Source of the DNA: Caenorhabditis elegans
Lineage: Eukaryota; Nematoda; Chromadorea; Rhabditida; Rhabditidae
Direction of reading: 5' to 3'
DNA: 64,000 nucleotides
NCBI RefSeq assembly: GCF_000002985.6
Contig: NC_003282.8
Span: forward strand, 8,494,001 to 8,558,000
Below the pieces are notes generated by a model, which saw only the letters and a list, made by a program, of their open reading frames with translations, was not told where the DNA came from and made no database searches. How positions within the stretch are numbered: the first letter of the stretch is position 1; the number at the start of each line of letters is the position of its first letter. The position numbers and the translations under genes were made by a program. Positions 20,711 through 50,055 of the stretch are shown here, in pieces.

Positions 20711-23700
20711 CACTGACCTGCATGGAAATTTCGTTTTATTTTTAGCTGTTTCAGTATAAACTTGCGCATGTCTTCTTGAATTTGATACTAGTAAAGCCGC
20801 TGCGGGAAGCCTGACGCTGGATGACTGTTCGAACAGGTGAAGCTTCACAGGGGAATTGAACTTGTTCTCTGACTTCTGAATGATATATTTTTTCGTCAAG
20901 TTAGATGGTAAAAAATTTGCCTTGAAAATGTGTTTTTTCCTGTTTAGAATTTTAATTTACACAATTAGATGTTTCAAATGTTCTATGAAAATAGAACTCA
21001 TAAACTAAAAAGAAGGCTCCGTCGGCTCATTAGAAATCTTGGACACCCTTCAAAAAAACCCAAAAACAATGCAATGATCCACTTTGCATGCTGCCAAAAG
21101 CTAATTTTGTTGAAAAGGAAATCCCATCGAGCATCGCAATTATTTTGAGTTCCAAATGCTATTTCATTTGGTATAGCTTGGAATTTTTTGTTCATGTTTT
21201 ATGGAAATATTCATCGTGAAATGTTTCTTTAGAGGTTTATTTCTCACAATCAGTGGGTCTTGTCACGACCAGAATGTCTTCTCACTTTTTGATCTCCAAG
21301 ATTACGGTAAGTGGAAAAAGGTGAACCTAGTCTGCTTTATTCATTTCGAACACACGATTGAAAACTCTTCAAAGTTATTGGCTACAACAATGGAACGTTT
21401 TAAAAAACATTTATTTTGGCAGAATGTTGTTAGCTTTTTTTTTCGAAAAAAACATTGGAAAAGGCAAACACTTTATTTTATTTGGTTTGTCTATGTTTTT
21501 GTGAATATTTAGTGAACCGAACGATAATTGTGAAGAATGTGTGTGGGGAGAGAAGTGACATACACAAGTGGGCCACGAGACAGAGTCATTTCCCGAATTT
21601 TAAATTGAAAATTCAAGCGGATCTTTTAGATTTAAAATTATTCAAACTGAATTTTTATACTTATAAAAAATCAATCTGGCAATTAAGAGGTCTGCCACTA
21701 GTTTCAATTTCTCCAAATGATCTCAATATGAAATATGAGATAAATGGAAATAATTGATTAAATTTGAAAAAATTTGTGGAACTTTTTTTTTAGCTGAATA
21801 GGTATTTCAATCAGTTTAATATTTGAAAATCAGCAAAAACAAGTTTAATCTGCTATACCTTTATTTAAACTTTGAAAAAGTTTGATACAAAATACACGTC
21901 TCCACTGAAAAATTCTCTGGAATCCCAACCATCCTTGAATTTGCTTAAATGGTCGAAATCTCAAAGTTTCAGCGATATACATAAATCTATAGACGAGTTG
22001 CTGCATCAAATTTAGAATATTTTGGGATTTCAGTGATTTTAAAACATATGTTTAAACATAAATATCTGTTGGTGTGCAAATTATAATATTTTCATCAATT
22101 GGCCACAAAGAATATCCATTCTTGTTTTGGATCATATATAATATTTTTTGAAGAGTAAACACTGAAAACTGAAAAAGAAGAAGAAGAGGAAGAGTCCATC
22201 CGATTCCTCGTGGGAATTCATATTTTTCTATATTTTCAGACACTTTGCTGCCCATCATTATGTCCCTCTCGCACTCCCTTTTTAGTATTCTAGGTTATTT
22301 ATTTTCCAATACTCTATTGTTTAGATTTCAGCTTAAAAAAATATAGACGCAGCAAATCTGACTTTATCGTTTTGAAAAATTTGATAGCTAATGAATTTTG
22401 ATTATAAATAGTTTGAACATTTTTGGCAATGCCTGAGATTTATACATTTGCACCTGGCACATGTTAGATTTCCCTTTTAAACTTTCTCACTTTCCCCATA
22501 TTTTCTTATTCTCTCATACGCCATAGACGATCACTATTCCCGGAAAGAAACGTGCAAAAAGAGCAACAAAAAGCCATATATCGGAAACATATGAGTGGGC
22601 GGAGTCACTCCTAAAACTCCGCCCTTATTCTTGGAGCAAATTAAAAGCAAAATCTGAATGCTTACATTTTTTTAGAATTAATAATCTAATAATGTTTCAA
22701 CAAAAATCTCAAAAAATTGTGGTTCGAAGTATATACCTATCGGAATAAAATTTTAATTTATTTTTCAATTCAAAAGCTTTTTTGGAATTATTTTAGTTCA
22801 GTCATTATTTTAGTAGAGTCCTAATTTTCTTAAATTCTAGAAACCAATATATATATTTCTTTTTTTTAATTCTAAGCATAACTGCTTAGTTATAAATCTA
22901 CAATTTCATAAATTTTTTGAAATACATTTTCAGCAAATCTAGATTTCCAATCCTACAATTATGTCTTTTATACGCCCACATGTTCCATTCCCATGGGTTT
23001 TCACTTTTGATTTTTTCGCATTTTTCTTTTAGACAAAGTTATGACGTTGCAAATTTTCATGCCTTTTTTCATGGAAAATGTGTAAAAGTACGTGTTTGTC
23101 TTTTCTAGGTTCTGCTCTTTTTTTATTTGATTCTAATTCCCAAGAGTAATTGAAATGGATGGGCGGGATGGAGCGAGGCGAAAAAGATGAAAAAGAAACA
23201 AGAAATTTGCACTTTCTCTTAAATTTTATTCTGAAATAATTTCTGTATGAAATTTCAAATTAGGGAGATTATTGAAAATGAGAATATACATTTAAGATTT
23301 TAAGCTTCCAATTTCTGTCAATTTTCCTGTACATGTTCTAGTTTATTTCCGCTTCATCTAAAACTCAAACGTTCGATTTTTTGATCTTTCGTGTTGTAAT
23401 ATCTCTTTATAAATATCTCGTTTTCCAATCAATTCATTCAATTTTCCCGAAAAAAGTAAAATAATTACGTGCAGAAAGCTTAACTTTTTCTTGGAAATAT
23501 ATTCTTTTCTTTCCTCATTTATTTCTCACGCTATCTGTTTCTGTAGTTCTTTTGAGTTTTTAAGAGCCAGAACTATGATGGCTCAAAAAAAGTCACACGA
23601 TGTCTCATTCAGTTCTTTTTGCGCGGAAACCAAAGACACAAAATAGGAGAAAAAGCGCAAAAATTCGGGAAAAAAAGAAGCCATATACATTTATTAAGTA

Positions 23701-26700
23701 AGAATGAAGAAGATGAATAGGAAAAAAGGTGTCCTTTTGAATTTCCGTCAGTTTTTAATATGAGAATATAGTAGGAATAAGATTGATTTGTCTGAAATCG
23801 TGAAATTACATATCCTGCAAAATTTGAAAATATTCCACTTTTTCGATTTAGCAGGAATGACATAAGAAGGTTTCTTATTTTTTAACAGTATACATAGCTG
23901 ATAATATTCTAATATGAAACGTATTCAAAAAAATATGATTTTCAAAATGTTCGTATAAAGGTCTCACAGAACAAGATCTGCCAAAATGTTCAAAATCTTT
24001 TGCACAAGATTGCATGGCTTCGAGAACATTTTGGATTAATCTAAACTGAACTATTGTTTTACAAGAGAATTTGAAATTTCATATATAGTTTGAATCATAG
24101 CATTCACAAATTATACTAACACTTTCCACAATAATTTCGAAATTTTTCTGTTTCAGCCAATCTACTCAGTCTTTCACAATTTTGGAAGTTGATCAAAAGA
24201 TCAAGTAGTAAAACAGTATTTGCCTAAAAATTGAGTCTCATTTTTTAAATTACGATTTTAATACTTTTTTTCAAATTTTGGGGTTTGAACCTGTAGAAAT
24301 CCTCAGCTCAAAAAGATGCAAATCTTCGTAAAATTGGTGATTTGCCAAAACTGACTCAAAATTTTATAAAACATGTTAGCAATTTCAAAGTGTTTAGCAT
24401 AGTGTTTGTCCATTTTGGAATTTTCAAAGTGTTTTCAAACAAAATCCTCACTGACGCTACTCCACATATAAAGCGTTTAAATTAAGTTAATCAGTTATCA
24501 GTTACGCAAACTTGCGATTTTTTGTAACAGCCAAATTTATCCAGCTCATTTTTTCCTACAGGCGTTGAATACAAAAATTGTTATTCATTTAGTGTTCCAT
24601 TTTCATTGTCAGTTTTTTCCCATCGAAAATCCTGTTTACAGCACAAAAATGTAGCTTCAGGGTACAAAACCGATGAAAAACAAATGTGAGTTAGGGGAGA
24701 TGTGAATCCATTTTCATCAAATTTAAGGAATTGAAGACACGCCAACACACCTCGAATTTTATGTCTTTGAACTTCAGTGATCATTCAATTCGTTTTCTTC
24801 AATTCCAAAAAAAAAAACTAATTAGATTTGAGGGTCCCGCTACAGTAATCTTAGCTTCAATTTACGAAAGTATTAAAATTACAGAAAAATGTATATCAAG
24901 ATAAATTTATAATATATGTGGTACTCTCTATTTTATCCTCACTCTCTTATTTCAATTGTCTTAGTGCTCTTTTGGCCGATCTGAGCCATTAAAATGTCTC
25001 AATGTTCATAGAATATTCACAACTCTTTTTTCAAAAACCTAAAAAAAAGGAGAAAAAGAGTTGAACAACATGAAATTGTGGCAAAAGTCGAAAGTTTAAA
25101 TATTTCGGCACAAAAAGTGCTCCCAATGGAACTCATTCATTGCTTCCCTCTCACTATTAAAGCCTCGAAACGGAAACTTTTTGTTTCAAATCTTTTCCCG
25201 ATTTTTGGTTCTCAATATTCACACACATTCCCCCGAATGAGAAGTCTCGAAAGATTCTTTTTTTCGGTTTTGATTCAAAAGGATTTCTCACCCACATACA
25301 TTCTTTTGACGTATTCACCCTCAGGGGTATATACAATAAGAGTTTTTCAGTTAGAAAGAAGAGACTCTTACTTTTCCCTTATTTACTTCAAGAAAAGTTT
25401 TTTGTTGGATTTTCATGTAAACCTACTTATCAATTGTTATCATAATTTGTTTTGACTTTCTTTGTAAACCAAAATATTTCAGATTGAGTGCAATTGTTTT
25501 GTTCTCTAGAATTTCGTACAGTTATATTGTTCAAAAATCTTGAACATTTACTAGCACACTAATTACAAAAGTAGTAATTAAAACCAAGTATCTTAGATAT
25601 TTCGACATATCAAATTTTGTTTGTTGTTCTTGTACATACTATAAAACTAATTTTATAAACTGGTATGAAGTATTTACGACGAAATTTGTGAAGATAAACG
25701 GGTTTTCATATAATTTATCATAGTAACCATGTCTTGTGAGCATTAAATCTTAAAGAGTTTCAGAAAAAGAACTGCAACGAAAAAGTCTCTGAATGAGACA
25801 TGAAAATGAAGCAGTGATGGCTCGACCGGTTGAATTTTGAGCTACGAATAACCAAATCAGATATTATAAAAGTTTAAAGCTATAGTGACGTTATTTTGCA
25901 TTTACCTTACTACTTTAGTTTAACAAAATCCAAGTTAGTGGATTCTTTTAAAGAATTTTCATAATCATATTATACAACATTTTTATCGTTGATTGACCCC
26001 ACCAGTGTGCTCCCTGTGTTGTCCGTTTATCGTCATCATCTCTTCATTTTACTTCTCATCTGTTTGCTTTTCAGCTTCCTCCTCCATTCCTTCTGTTTTC
26101 TCACCCCATCTCTCTAATTACTGTACTATCTAATACATGACCAGCACATTGTGAGACTTTTCGCATTTTTCGGAAATACAAAAAAGAAAAGTTGCAAAAA
26201 TTCAGTGCACCGACAGAGAGGTCAACGTTGAGTCCAATGAAGATAAATATAGAAAGATTGGGAGAATTTTTTGGATAGCAAGTAGGAGTTTTAGAGATAA
26301 TAGACTTCATCCGTAAGTTCATGCAAAATGTGATTTAAAAAAATTGAAGTTGCTATAAATAATTTTTGAAATAGTCGCAAATGCAGTGCAGTGTGGAACC
26401 TTTAAATTTTACTAAATATTTAGATTAAAAATTTAAACTATTAAATCTACAAAGACAGTTTAAAAAACTCTTAAAAAACAAATTCGAGTAGGTGGAAAGC
26501 TGAGAAAACATTGTTTAATAAGTAGAATAAACAAGAATGATGTGAACAATAATGATTTCACACCTACACCCACTAGGTACATACAAATATCCCCTACAGA
26601 CAAACAGACACACAGACAGACCTTCAAATGTTCTTTGAGACATATTTAATCAAAAATTCGAAAACAAAAACACGTTCATTTGAATATTTACCCCATCACC

Positions 26701-26865
26701 TTCCTTCAATTAGTCCATATTTCCGTTTAGCCCCATCTCCAAAAAAATTTTCGTTGGCTTCATCACTTCATTAGCATATCATCATCATCTTTCGTCTCAC
26801 CATTTTCTGAAATTCTTGGTTTATTCTTCTCCTCACTAAAATATTTCCTCTGATTAAACATCAAA
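20711..26865. other. Gene-poor 6.2 kb between cks-1 and pkg-2
   Basis: AT-rich with many runs of A and T. Two adjacent minus-strand open blocks (20998-21195 and 20745-20885) have somewhat coding-like composition but no convincing gene structure. A perfect 9 bp hairpin lies at 22597-22624. Short CAGA/CACA low-complexity DNA is at 26596-26620. The stretch probably carries the distal regulatory sequence of pkg-2. No RNA gene was recognised. Confidence 0.5.
22597..22624. repeat. GGGCGGAGT/ACTCCGCCC hairpin
   Basis: Perfect 9 bp arms (22597-22605 and 22616-22624) around a 10 nt loop, GC-rich within AT-rich DNA. The words GGGCGGAGT/ACTCCGCCC are common in C. elegans noncoding DNA, so this may be a fragment of a dispersed repeat. 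Confidence 0.5.
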
Positions 26866-43739
<16,874 letters not shown>

Positions 43740-44163
43740 GCTGATCTGGGATAGAACATTTCCCTCACAACACGCCCCATCCAATATGTGTATATTGAAT
43801 GTTTTCCTCCTTTTCTCTTCTTTTTTCGGATCAATTCTTGGACTTTTGGATTTTTTCTGTTGATATTTCCTTTCCTCATTTCCGACTTCTGATATTTCCG
43901 AATTATGAACAGTTTTCTCTGAGATACTCAGCTTCTTTTTTGAAGCCTCCACCGATTTTTCATCATTCACGCAGCTTAAGCTTCCCCGAATTCCCCGATC
44001 CCCCTCCCAACAAAATTTTAATTTTCAGCCGGGTTTCTTTCCTTTAAAAATGTTTTCCCAAACATTTGTATATAGTTTTTTCTCCTCAGCTCCCATCTTT
44101 TCATAATTTTAGTTCAAGTTCCCTGTACAAATCCTTTTGCTCTTTTTTTTCCTTCTATGAAGT

Positions 44164-44169
44164 AATAAA
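44164..44169 (+). terminator. pkg-2: Poly(A) signal AATAAA of pkg-2
   Basis: AATAAA 425 nt after the stop in a T-rich 3' UTR. Confidence 0.5.
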
Positions 44170-45058
44170 TACATGACTGTCTAAAAATCTTATCTGTAGC
44201 ACAAACAAATACACAAACATTTCAAATTTTTGATAAAGTTGGAAAGAGTTGAAAATAGAAACATTCTTAGACATAAAATTAAAACTTTAAGCAAATATTT
44301 GAAAAAAATCAAGATTTAGCAAATGCCATCAGTTGTTTGATATTATCGTTATGGGTACATAATGTCAGAGTTTAGGAGAATGGATTATTTCAATTAATTC
44401 GTAAATCAAAATTTATACTAATATCCGATATCAAAAGAGAATCTTATGTTTTAAAAGAAAAATAAATCTGGAATTTTGAATCGCGATAGGAAAGTTTGAA
44501 TATCTACTCAGATTTTATGATTTCTCAAAGGCTTCTTGAAAGCGAGACGTGCTTAAAATTTTTTTGTGGTACATAATATTCGGTTTGTAATAAAATTCAA
44601 ATGTAAAAAAATTTTAAATAATTTTAATGTACATCTTTAACAATTGTTTAACAGATTACTGTCGAAATAATATGTGCAAAATGAAATTCCTGGTGCATGA
44701 ATATAATCTAAATCCATATTTATTTACAATTTCGGAATATTTTAAATAATATTTTATACAAAAATTTTATGGTTTGAAATGCGTTTTAGACATATTTATA
44801 AATTGACTCGTTTGCTCAATATTTATTTAAATAGGCGAGGAGGGTTACTGTAGCGAGAATGTTCGTGGAATGGGGTGTATTGTACGCAGCCAGTTGAAAG
44901 TGTTTTGGCACCTCAATCAAAAAATCAAAACTCGTTCAGCTTTTCGTAAATCAGGTTAAATTTATATTTATTTATGTTTGAATAACAATTTTTTCAAATT
45001 TTATGCTTTGTTGCTCTTCAATTTCTTCGAAAAATCGTATTTTCTCTCTGTTCGCGTT

Positions 45059-45136
45059 ATGATTCGAGATGTAAATGAAGAATTCATTTTACAGGCTTAC
45101 AAAAAGGCAACACGCTACGACGATGGAAGTATATAG
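45059..45136 (+). CDS. Possible small ORF (25 codons) or 5' exon upstream of hyl-1
   Basis: ATG at 45059, TAG ending at 45136. The peptide begins MIRDVNEEFILQAYKKATRY and uses codons typical of coding DNA (CGC TAC GAC GAT GGA), unlike the AT-rich surroundings. The frame is open upstream to about 44960 without another ATG. A TTTTACAG acceptor-like site lies inside it, and GCT/GTGAGTTTTT, a good donor, follows 7 nt after the stop. It may be a short peptide gene or an upstream exon of hyl-1 with a uORF. Confidence 0.3.
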   Translation: MIRDVNEEFILQAYKKATRYDDGSI

Positions 45137-46662
45137 GTGGGCTGTGAGTTTTTTTCTGATTTTATTTTAACTTTTCTTTGAGAAATATGATTTTAGAGAC
45201 AAAAAAAAACCAAAAAACATGGTTGAAATGAAGAACCAAAAATTGTAATGTTTCAATTTGATATGATATGAGATGATTTATTTGACTAGACACAGTTTAT
45301 TGACGGAAGTTGGTTGAATTGTGACGTGCAAAGTTAACAAGGAACACATTTTGCTTAAATTTGATTTGTTTTAAGTATTTAAACTTTTACGGAGCTTTGT
45401 TATTTATTAGCAGAAGCACCTTTCATCCCGTTTCACACTCAAAAAACGAATCGTAGAAGTTCTGAAAACCGGATATTATTTTAGCTGCGGAAATTTATTT
45501 TGTAGATACTAACTCGAAAATTATTGCTCGGAATTGTGGAAATCGGAAAATTTAATAATCTGTCGAAACCTGTATTGCAGAATTAAAAAGACGTTGACAT
45601 GATTCGCAATTTGAGCATTCGGTCAGTCATTTTCTGAAGAAAACGTCCTAAACATAAACACTTTGAGCTTGTAAAAGTTAACATTTTGCAACAAAAAAAA
45701 AATTAATTACTTTCAAATTAAATTATTTTCCATCCGTATAATTTATACTTCTTATCATCATAGTTGAACCCTGACTCATTTTGCACTTTTTCAAAATTTG
45801 ATAATTTCTTCAATTCAAATCAAGAGTTTATGTCTGAAAATTTCGAAATTCATAAGTCACACTGAAACACTGGTTTATCAAGTTAGTCATGCATTTTTAT
45901 CGTCTTTAAATGTGCTCCAAGACTATATTAACATGTCATTACGAATGCCTTTATATACCGTCCTCCAGACATTTTTTTTCAGCAAAGTGCTAGTTTCAAA
46001 TAACAGTTCTAAATTATCAAGGTTTTTTAAAATTTTCATTAAAAATTAGTCTTTCAAGAAAAGTTGACCTCCCAAAAAAAAAATTAAGACATACTCTACT
46101 GGCTTCCTAGCTTTGATGATTGAAAATTTAAATTGGGGAAAATATGGCAAAAGAAGTTTCATGAAAAATACCCCACAATAGTAATGATTATAAGCTAAAG
46201 ACTTCCCACTGATTAAACAATTTCCTTCATCTTTATATTTATCTCACCATAAAATTAAATAACTGTGACAACCTACTATTCATAATTACTATTTCATCTA
46301 ATTTCCGTTCCTTTTCACCTAATAGGCGGAGCTTCATTGAGAGCTGATGTCGGCGTCTCTTCTATTCTCTCTGTCTCTCTTGCACTTTCCAAAAGAGAGT
46401 CCGACATTCTCTTTTCCTTTGTATACCTGTGTCTCTTCCAACTCCCAATTGTGTCTCTTTTTCTACACCAGCACACACTATTATACAGTGTGCGTATGTG
46501 TCTCTGACTAGGTGACCGAACTTTTGGCATACAATCTTCTCCCGTCCTGCTCTTTTCCGTGCTCTTTTTCATGTTCAACAGTTATCGATAAGACTTTTCA
46601 GTAGTATATTTCATAGGCGGTCTAGGAGCAGAATCAACCGATTCTAGAACACAAGTTGCAAA

Positions 46663-49600
46663 ATGTGGCGGGTAAGTTCTACATTCTACTGTGAACAATT
46701 TAGAACATTTTAAAACTTTTGAACTTAAATATTTCAGCTGATTTGGGATACACATTTATTTCACACAAGAAAATTAATTAAAATCTATTTCAAAATTGTC
46801 ATCAATTTTAGACATCGGCGAGGGGCCCCGTAAATAAGCACAAAGAGCACAAATCATGTTGCTAAGGGTGGACCACTTTGCTAGTTGAGGAGCCTCTTCC
46901 TTTCACTTTTGAATGTATAATTCATGCGGATGTGTTCAAGAAACCCCGCCATTCATCTTATTTTCAAAATGACAAATTAACAAATTTTAAAGAAATTTGA
47001 AGGGCTTCTCGAGACCCTTAAAGAATAATTTGTAGATTTAATATATCTCTAAAATTTATTATACTATTTAAACCCGAATAATGTCAATTTTTAGATGTCA
47101 TATTTCTGGCATGAGCCTTACTGGCTTCCACGAAATGTCACATGGCCAGAGGTTCCAGCAAAATTCGTGGATCTTTTGGTCCCAATATATTTGGCAATTC
47201 CATTGGTTATTATCAGGTTCGTTTTTTTTATTAAAACGTTTTTACGCCGTATACGGTAGACTACTGTACCAGCGAATTGCTAGCCCTTTTAGTTAGGTAC
47301 AAGATTAGTAACTGCATTTTCCGAAATTTCCGTTGTTACATGCCAAGATCATATATTTTATTAACGACAATGCACTGAGCACATCTCTTTAAAGTCTCAG
47401 ACAATAATCAAATGATATAGTATGATTTGTGCCGTTTGTGCATTCCGTCCAACAAAACCCGTTATATTTTCAATGAGAATGAGTGCAAACGGCTGAACGG
47501 AAAAGAGAGAAAGAGAGACTGTATTTGTTTTAGTGAGTTGGTGGCTATGAGCTTACGGACACAAAAATGAACATTATTTGTGAACGGCAGGCAGGGAAAG
47601 ACGACACTTTTATTGATTTATTTGAGAAAAATTAAATTTGAATTAACAGATTTTTAGATACAACTGATAGCAATAATAGTTTTGCAATCAAAAAACTATT
47701 AATTTTTTTTGCAATAGCAAGATTAATTCTACAGAGCTAAATAAATAAATCAAGAGTTTTCAGAATCCTTTGGGAATCGACAATCGGCGTGACTTATCTC
47801 TACTTCAGAACAAATGCATATGCTTCTCGGAAAAATATCACACTTCTCGGATGTGTATGTTTTAAATTTCTAAATATTTCAAATTTCAAAATGATTCATT
47901 AAAATATTTTTCAGATGTGGGAACACATGACGGGCGGATTTGCAAGTGTCTCCCGAGCCAAGAAGATTCTCGAATGTTTTTGGAGATTCAGTTACTATAC
48001 ATTCGCTTTTCTCTACGGACTTTATGTGATGAAGAATTCTTCATGGCTGTACGATGTGAAACAATGCTGGATTGGATATCCATTCCATCCTGTTCCAGAC
48101 ACAATTTGGTTTGTCTCTATTTTTGGAATTACTGAAAACTTTGACAATTCTTAAAATCAGACACGATTTTTCGTTTCCGAAGCAATTTAGTATTTTTAGT
48201 TTCCAATACATTCAAATTTCAAAAATTTCCTATTCATTATTTTAGTTTTCTCCACCTAACTATTCACAGTTTCTATTTTCAAATGATAACTTTGCTCTTC
48301 TAGTTAATTTATGATAATGATTGCGTGTTATCATTTATTCTGTTTGCCACGTCACTTCGTACAGAGAAGAACAGCTCTCAGATGACACATAATTCTAGTC
48401 TTATCAAAAAAAAAAAAGAAGCAAACTTGTATAGCTATTGGAGTTTAGCAATTGTATTATTTAATTCTTCTAAGGGACTAATCGATCAATTTTAGATCAA
48501 TTATAGTACGCCCTACTTTATACTGTACGTACATATTCAATAAAGTTGACACTGATAAGAATGCTGTGTTAAGAAGAGCACATGGGAATCTTTATGATAA
48601 CACGGTTTAAACAATCAAATATGAATATTTGAATTGAATCATAATCGAATGAATCATAAAGAATAAGACTAAAATTCATTTTAAATACACCGAAATGGAA
48701 ACGAAATACACTAACACGAATCACGAACACATAAAAATTTAAAACTAAAAATATCAGTTATGATTTAAAAGGGATTTTTGATAATACAAGATGATTTTAT
48801 AAAATGTTTGATTATTTTCAGGTGGTACTACATGATTGAAACCGGTTTCTACTATTCACTTCTTATCGGCTCCACATTCGACGTCCGTAGATCTGACTTT
48901 TGGCAACTAATGGTTCATCACGTAATCACTATATTCCTTTTGTCATCCAGTTGGACCATTAATTTTGTTAGGTGGGTTTTTTTAAATCGAAAAAAAAAAC
49001 GATCGTGAACTGAACACTGAAATTTTTAAAGTTGAAAAAATTCGATACTAAATGTGAAAATGATACTTTTTAAAATTCAGTTTTACAAACTTAATCAAGT
49101 ATATTCGCAGGCTAAAAAAGTTTAAAAAAATTACGCTTCCCAAACCAGAAACAAACGAATTAAATGTCACTTTTTCAGAGTCGGAACCTTGATTCTTCTC
49201 TCTCATGATGTTTCGGATGTATTCCTAGAGGGAGGAAAACTTGTTCGATATGATGCTCACAACAAGAATATGACCAATTTCATGTTTGTACTATTCTTCA
49301 GTTCATGGGTTGCCACTCGTCTCATCTATTATCCATTCATTGTTATTCGCTCAGCAGTTACAGAAGCTGCTGCCCTTATTCAGCCAGATTACATACTTTG
49401 GGATTATCAATTGGTATGGGAATTAAAAAAAAAAGAGTTTTTAAATTAATAACTTTCAGAGCCCACCATATGCACCTCGCCTCATCGTTTTCGCTCTCAT
49501 TCTCCTTTTCTTCCTTCACATTTTCTGGACTTTCATTATTCTTCGTATTGCCTATCGTACTTCAACCGGAGGGCAGGCTAAGGACGTCAGATCAGATTCT

Positions 49601-50055
49601 GATTCGGATTATGATGAGGAAGAAATGGCGAGACGTGAAAGAACACGACTTCTTAAGAAGAAAAAGAATAAGGTTGGTTCATTGAATTGTAGATCAAAAA
49701 TAAATTTCATGAAAATCACAGCTTTCGTTTCAAATTTTTGTCAATAATAAATATACCAAATTTATATATGCTCAATCTCTTAAACTGAACTAATTTGCAT
49801 TGGAATTTCAGCTGAGAAACTTTAATAGCTTAAGCTTTGACAGATTTTAAGTGTTGTGGCACATTGAGTCATTTTATCTAATTTTTCTTCAAAAAAAACT
49901 CTATGAAGTGTAAAGCAATAAAAATCTCATTTGCTCACCTTTTCGAAAAATGAATTGCCTAGGTATCTCCGAGCACCGACGACGATGATGACGAAGGAGA
50001 AGAAGAGAAAAATGACAGAAAAGCTCGCCATCGCAGAGCTCCTCGCAAGGAGTAG
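46663..50055 (+). CDS. hyl-1: HYL-1, ceramide synthase (Lag1/LASS family)
   Basis: Eight exons (46663-46671, 47095-47216, 47764-47854, 47915-48108, 48822-48971, 49179-49413, 49460-49672, 49963-50055) give 368 residues. The first exon codes only MWR. The protein has six or seven membrane segments and the TLC domain with the Lag1 motif: HH at 171-172 (LMVHHVITIFLL) and HDVSD at 198-202. It ends with an acidic/basic cytosolic tail (DSDSDYDEEE, LKKKKNK, RRAPRKE). Ceramide synthases acylate sphingoid bases in the ER; in C. elegans hyl-1 makes ceramides with very long acyl chains and affects lifespan and stress resistance. The protein has no homeobox-like insert, unlike most mammalian CerS. The acceptor TTTCATAG at 46615 suggests a trans-splice site. 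Confidence 0.96.
46672..47763. other. hyl-1: hyl-1 introns 1 and 2
   Basis: Introns of 423 nt (46672-47094) and 547 nt (47217-47763) flank the second exon. They have consensus ends GTAAGT/TTTTTAG and GTTCG/TTTTCAG. No embedded gene or repeat was seen. Confidence 0.6.
48109..48821. other. hyl-1: hyl-1 intron 4
   Basis: 713 nt, AT-rich, with a poly-A run at 48407-48417. The donor is TG/GTTTGT, a weaker consensus. No other feature seen. Confidence 0.6.

Larger units (their letters stand above)
43740..46662. other. Intergenic between pkg-2 and hyl-1
   Basis: Begins with the pkg-2 3' UTR (AATAAA at 44164). A coding-like short ORF is at 45059-45136 with a donor-like GTGAGT just after it. The CT-rich stretch 46340-46560 (repeated CTCTCT and GTGTCTCT words, plus an ACACTATTATACAGTGT palindrome near 46485) probably is the hyl-1 promoter. 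The minus-strand open frame there is a by-product of that composition. Confidence 0.5.

Noticed and set aside
21201..21757. Plus-strand open frames of about 100 codons downstream of cks-1
   Set aside because: Composition is Phe/Lys/Asn-rich as expected from AT-rich DNA. No splice structure and no recognisable domain.
46315..46578. 87-codon minus-strand frame upstream of hyl-1
   Set aside because: It is the complement of a CT-rich promoter tract (Arg/Glu/Ser-rich translation) with no acceptor/donor context.
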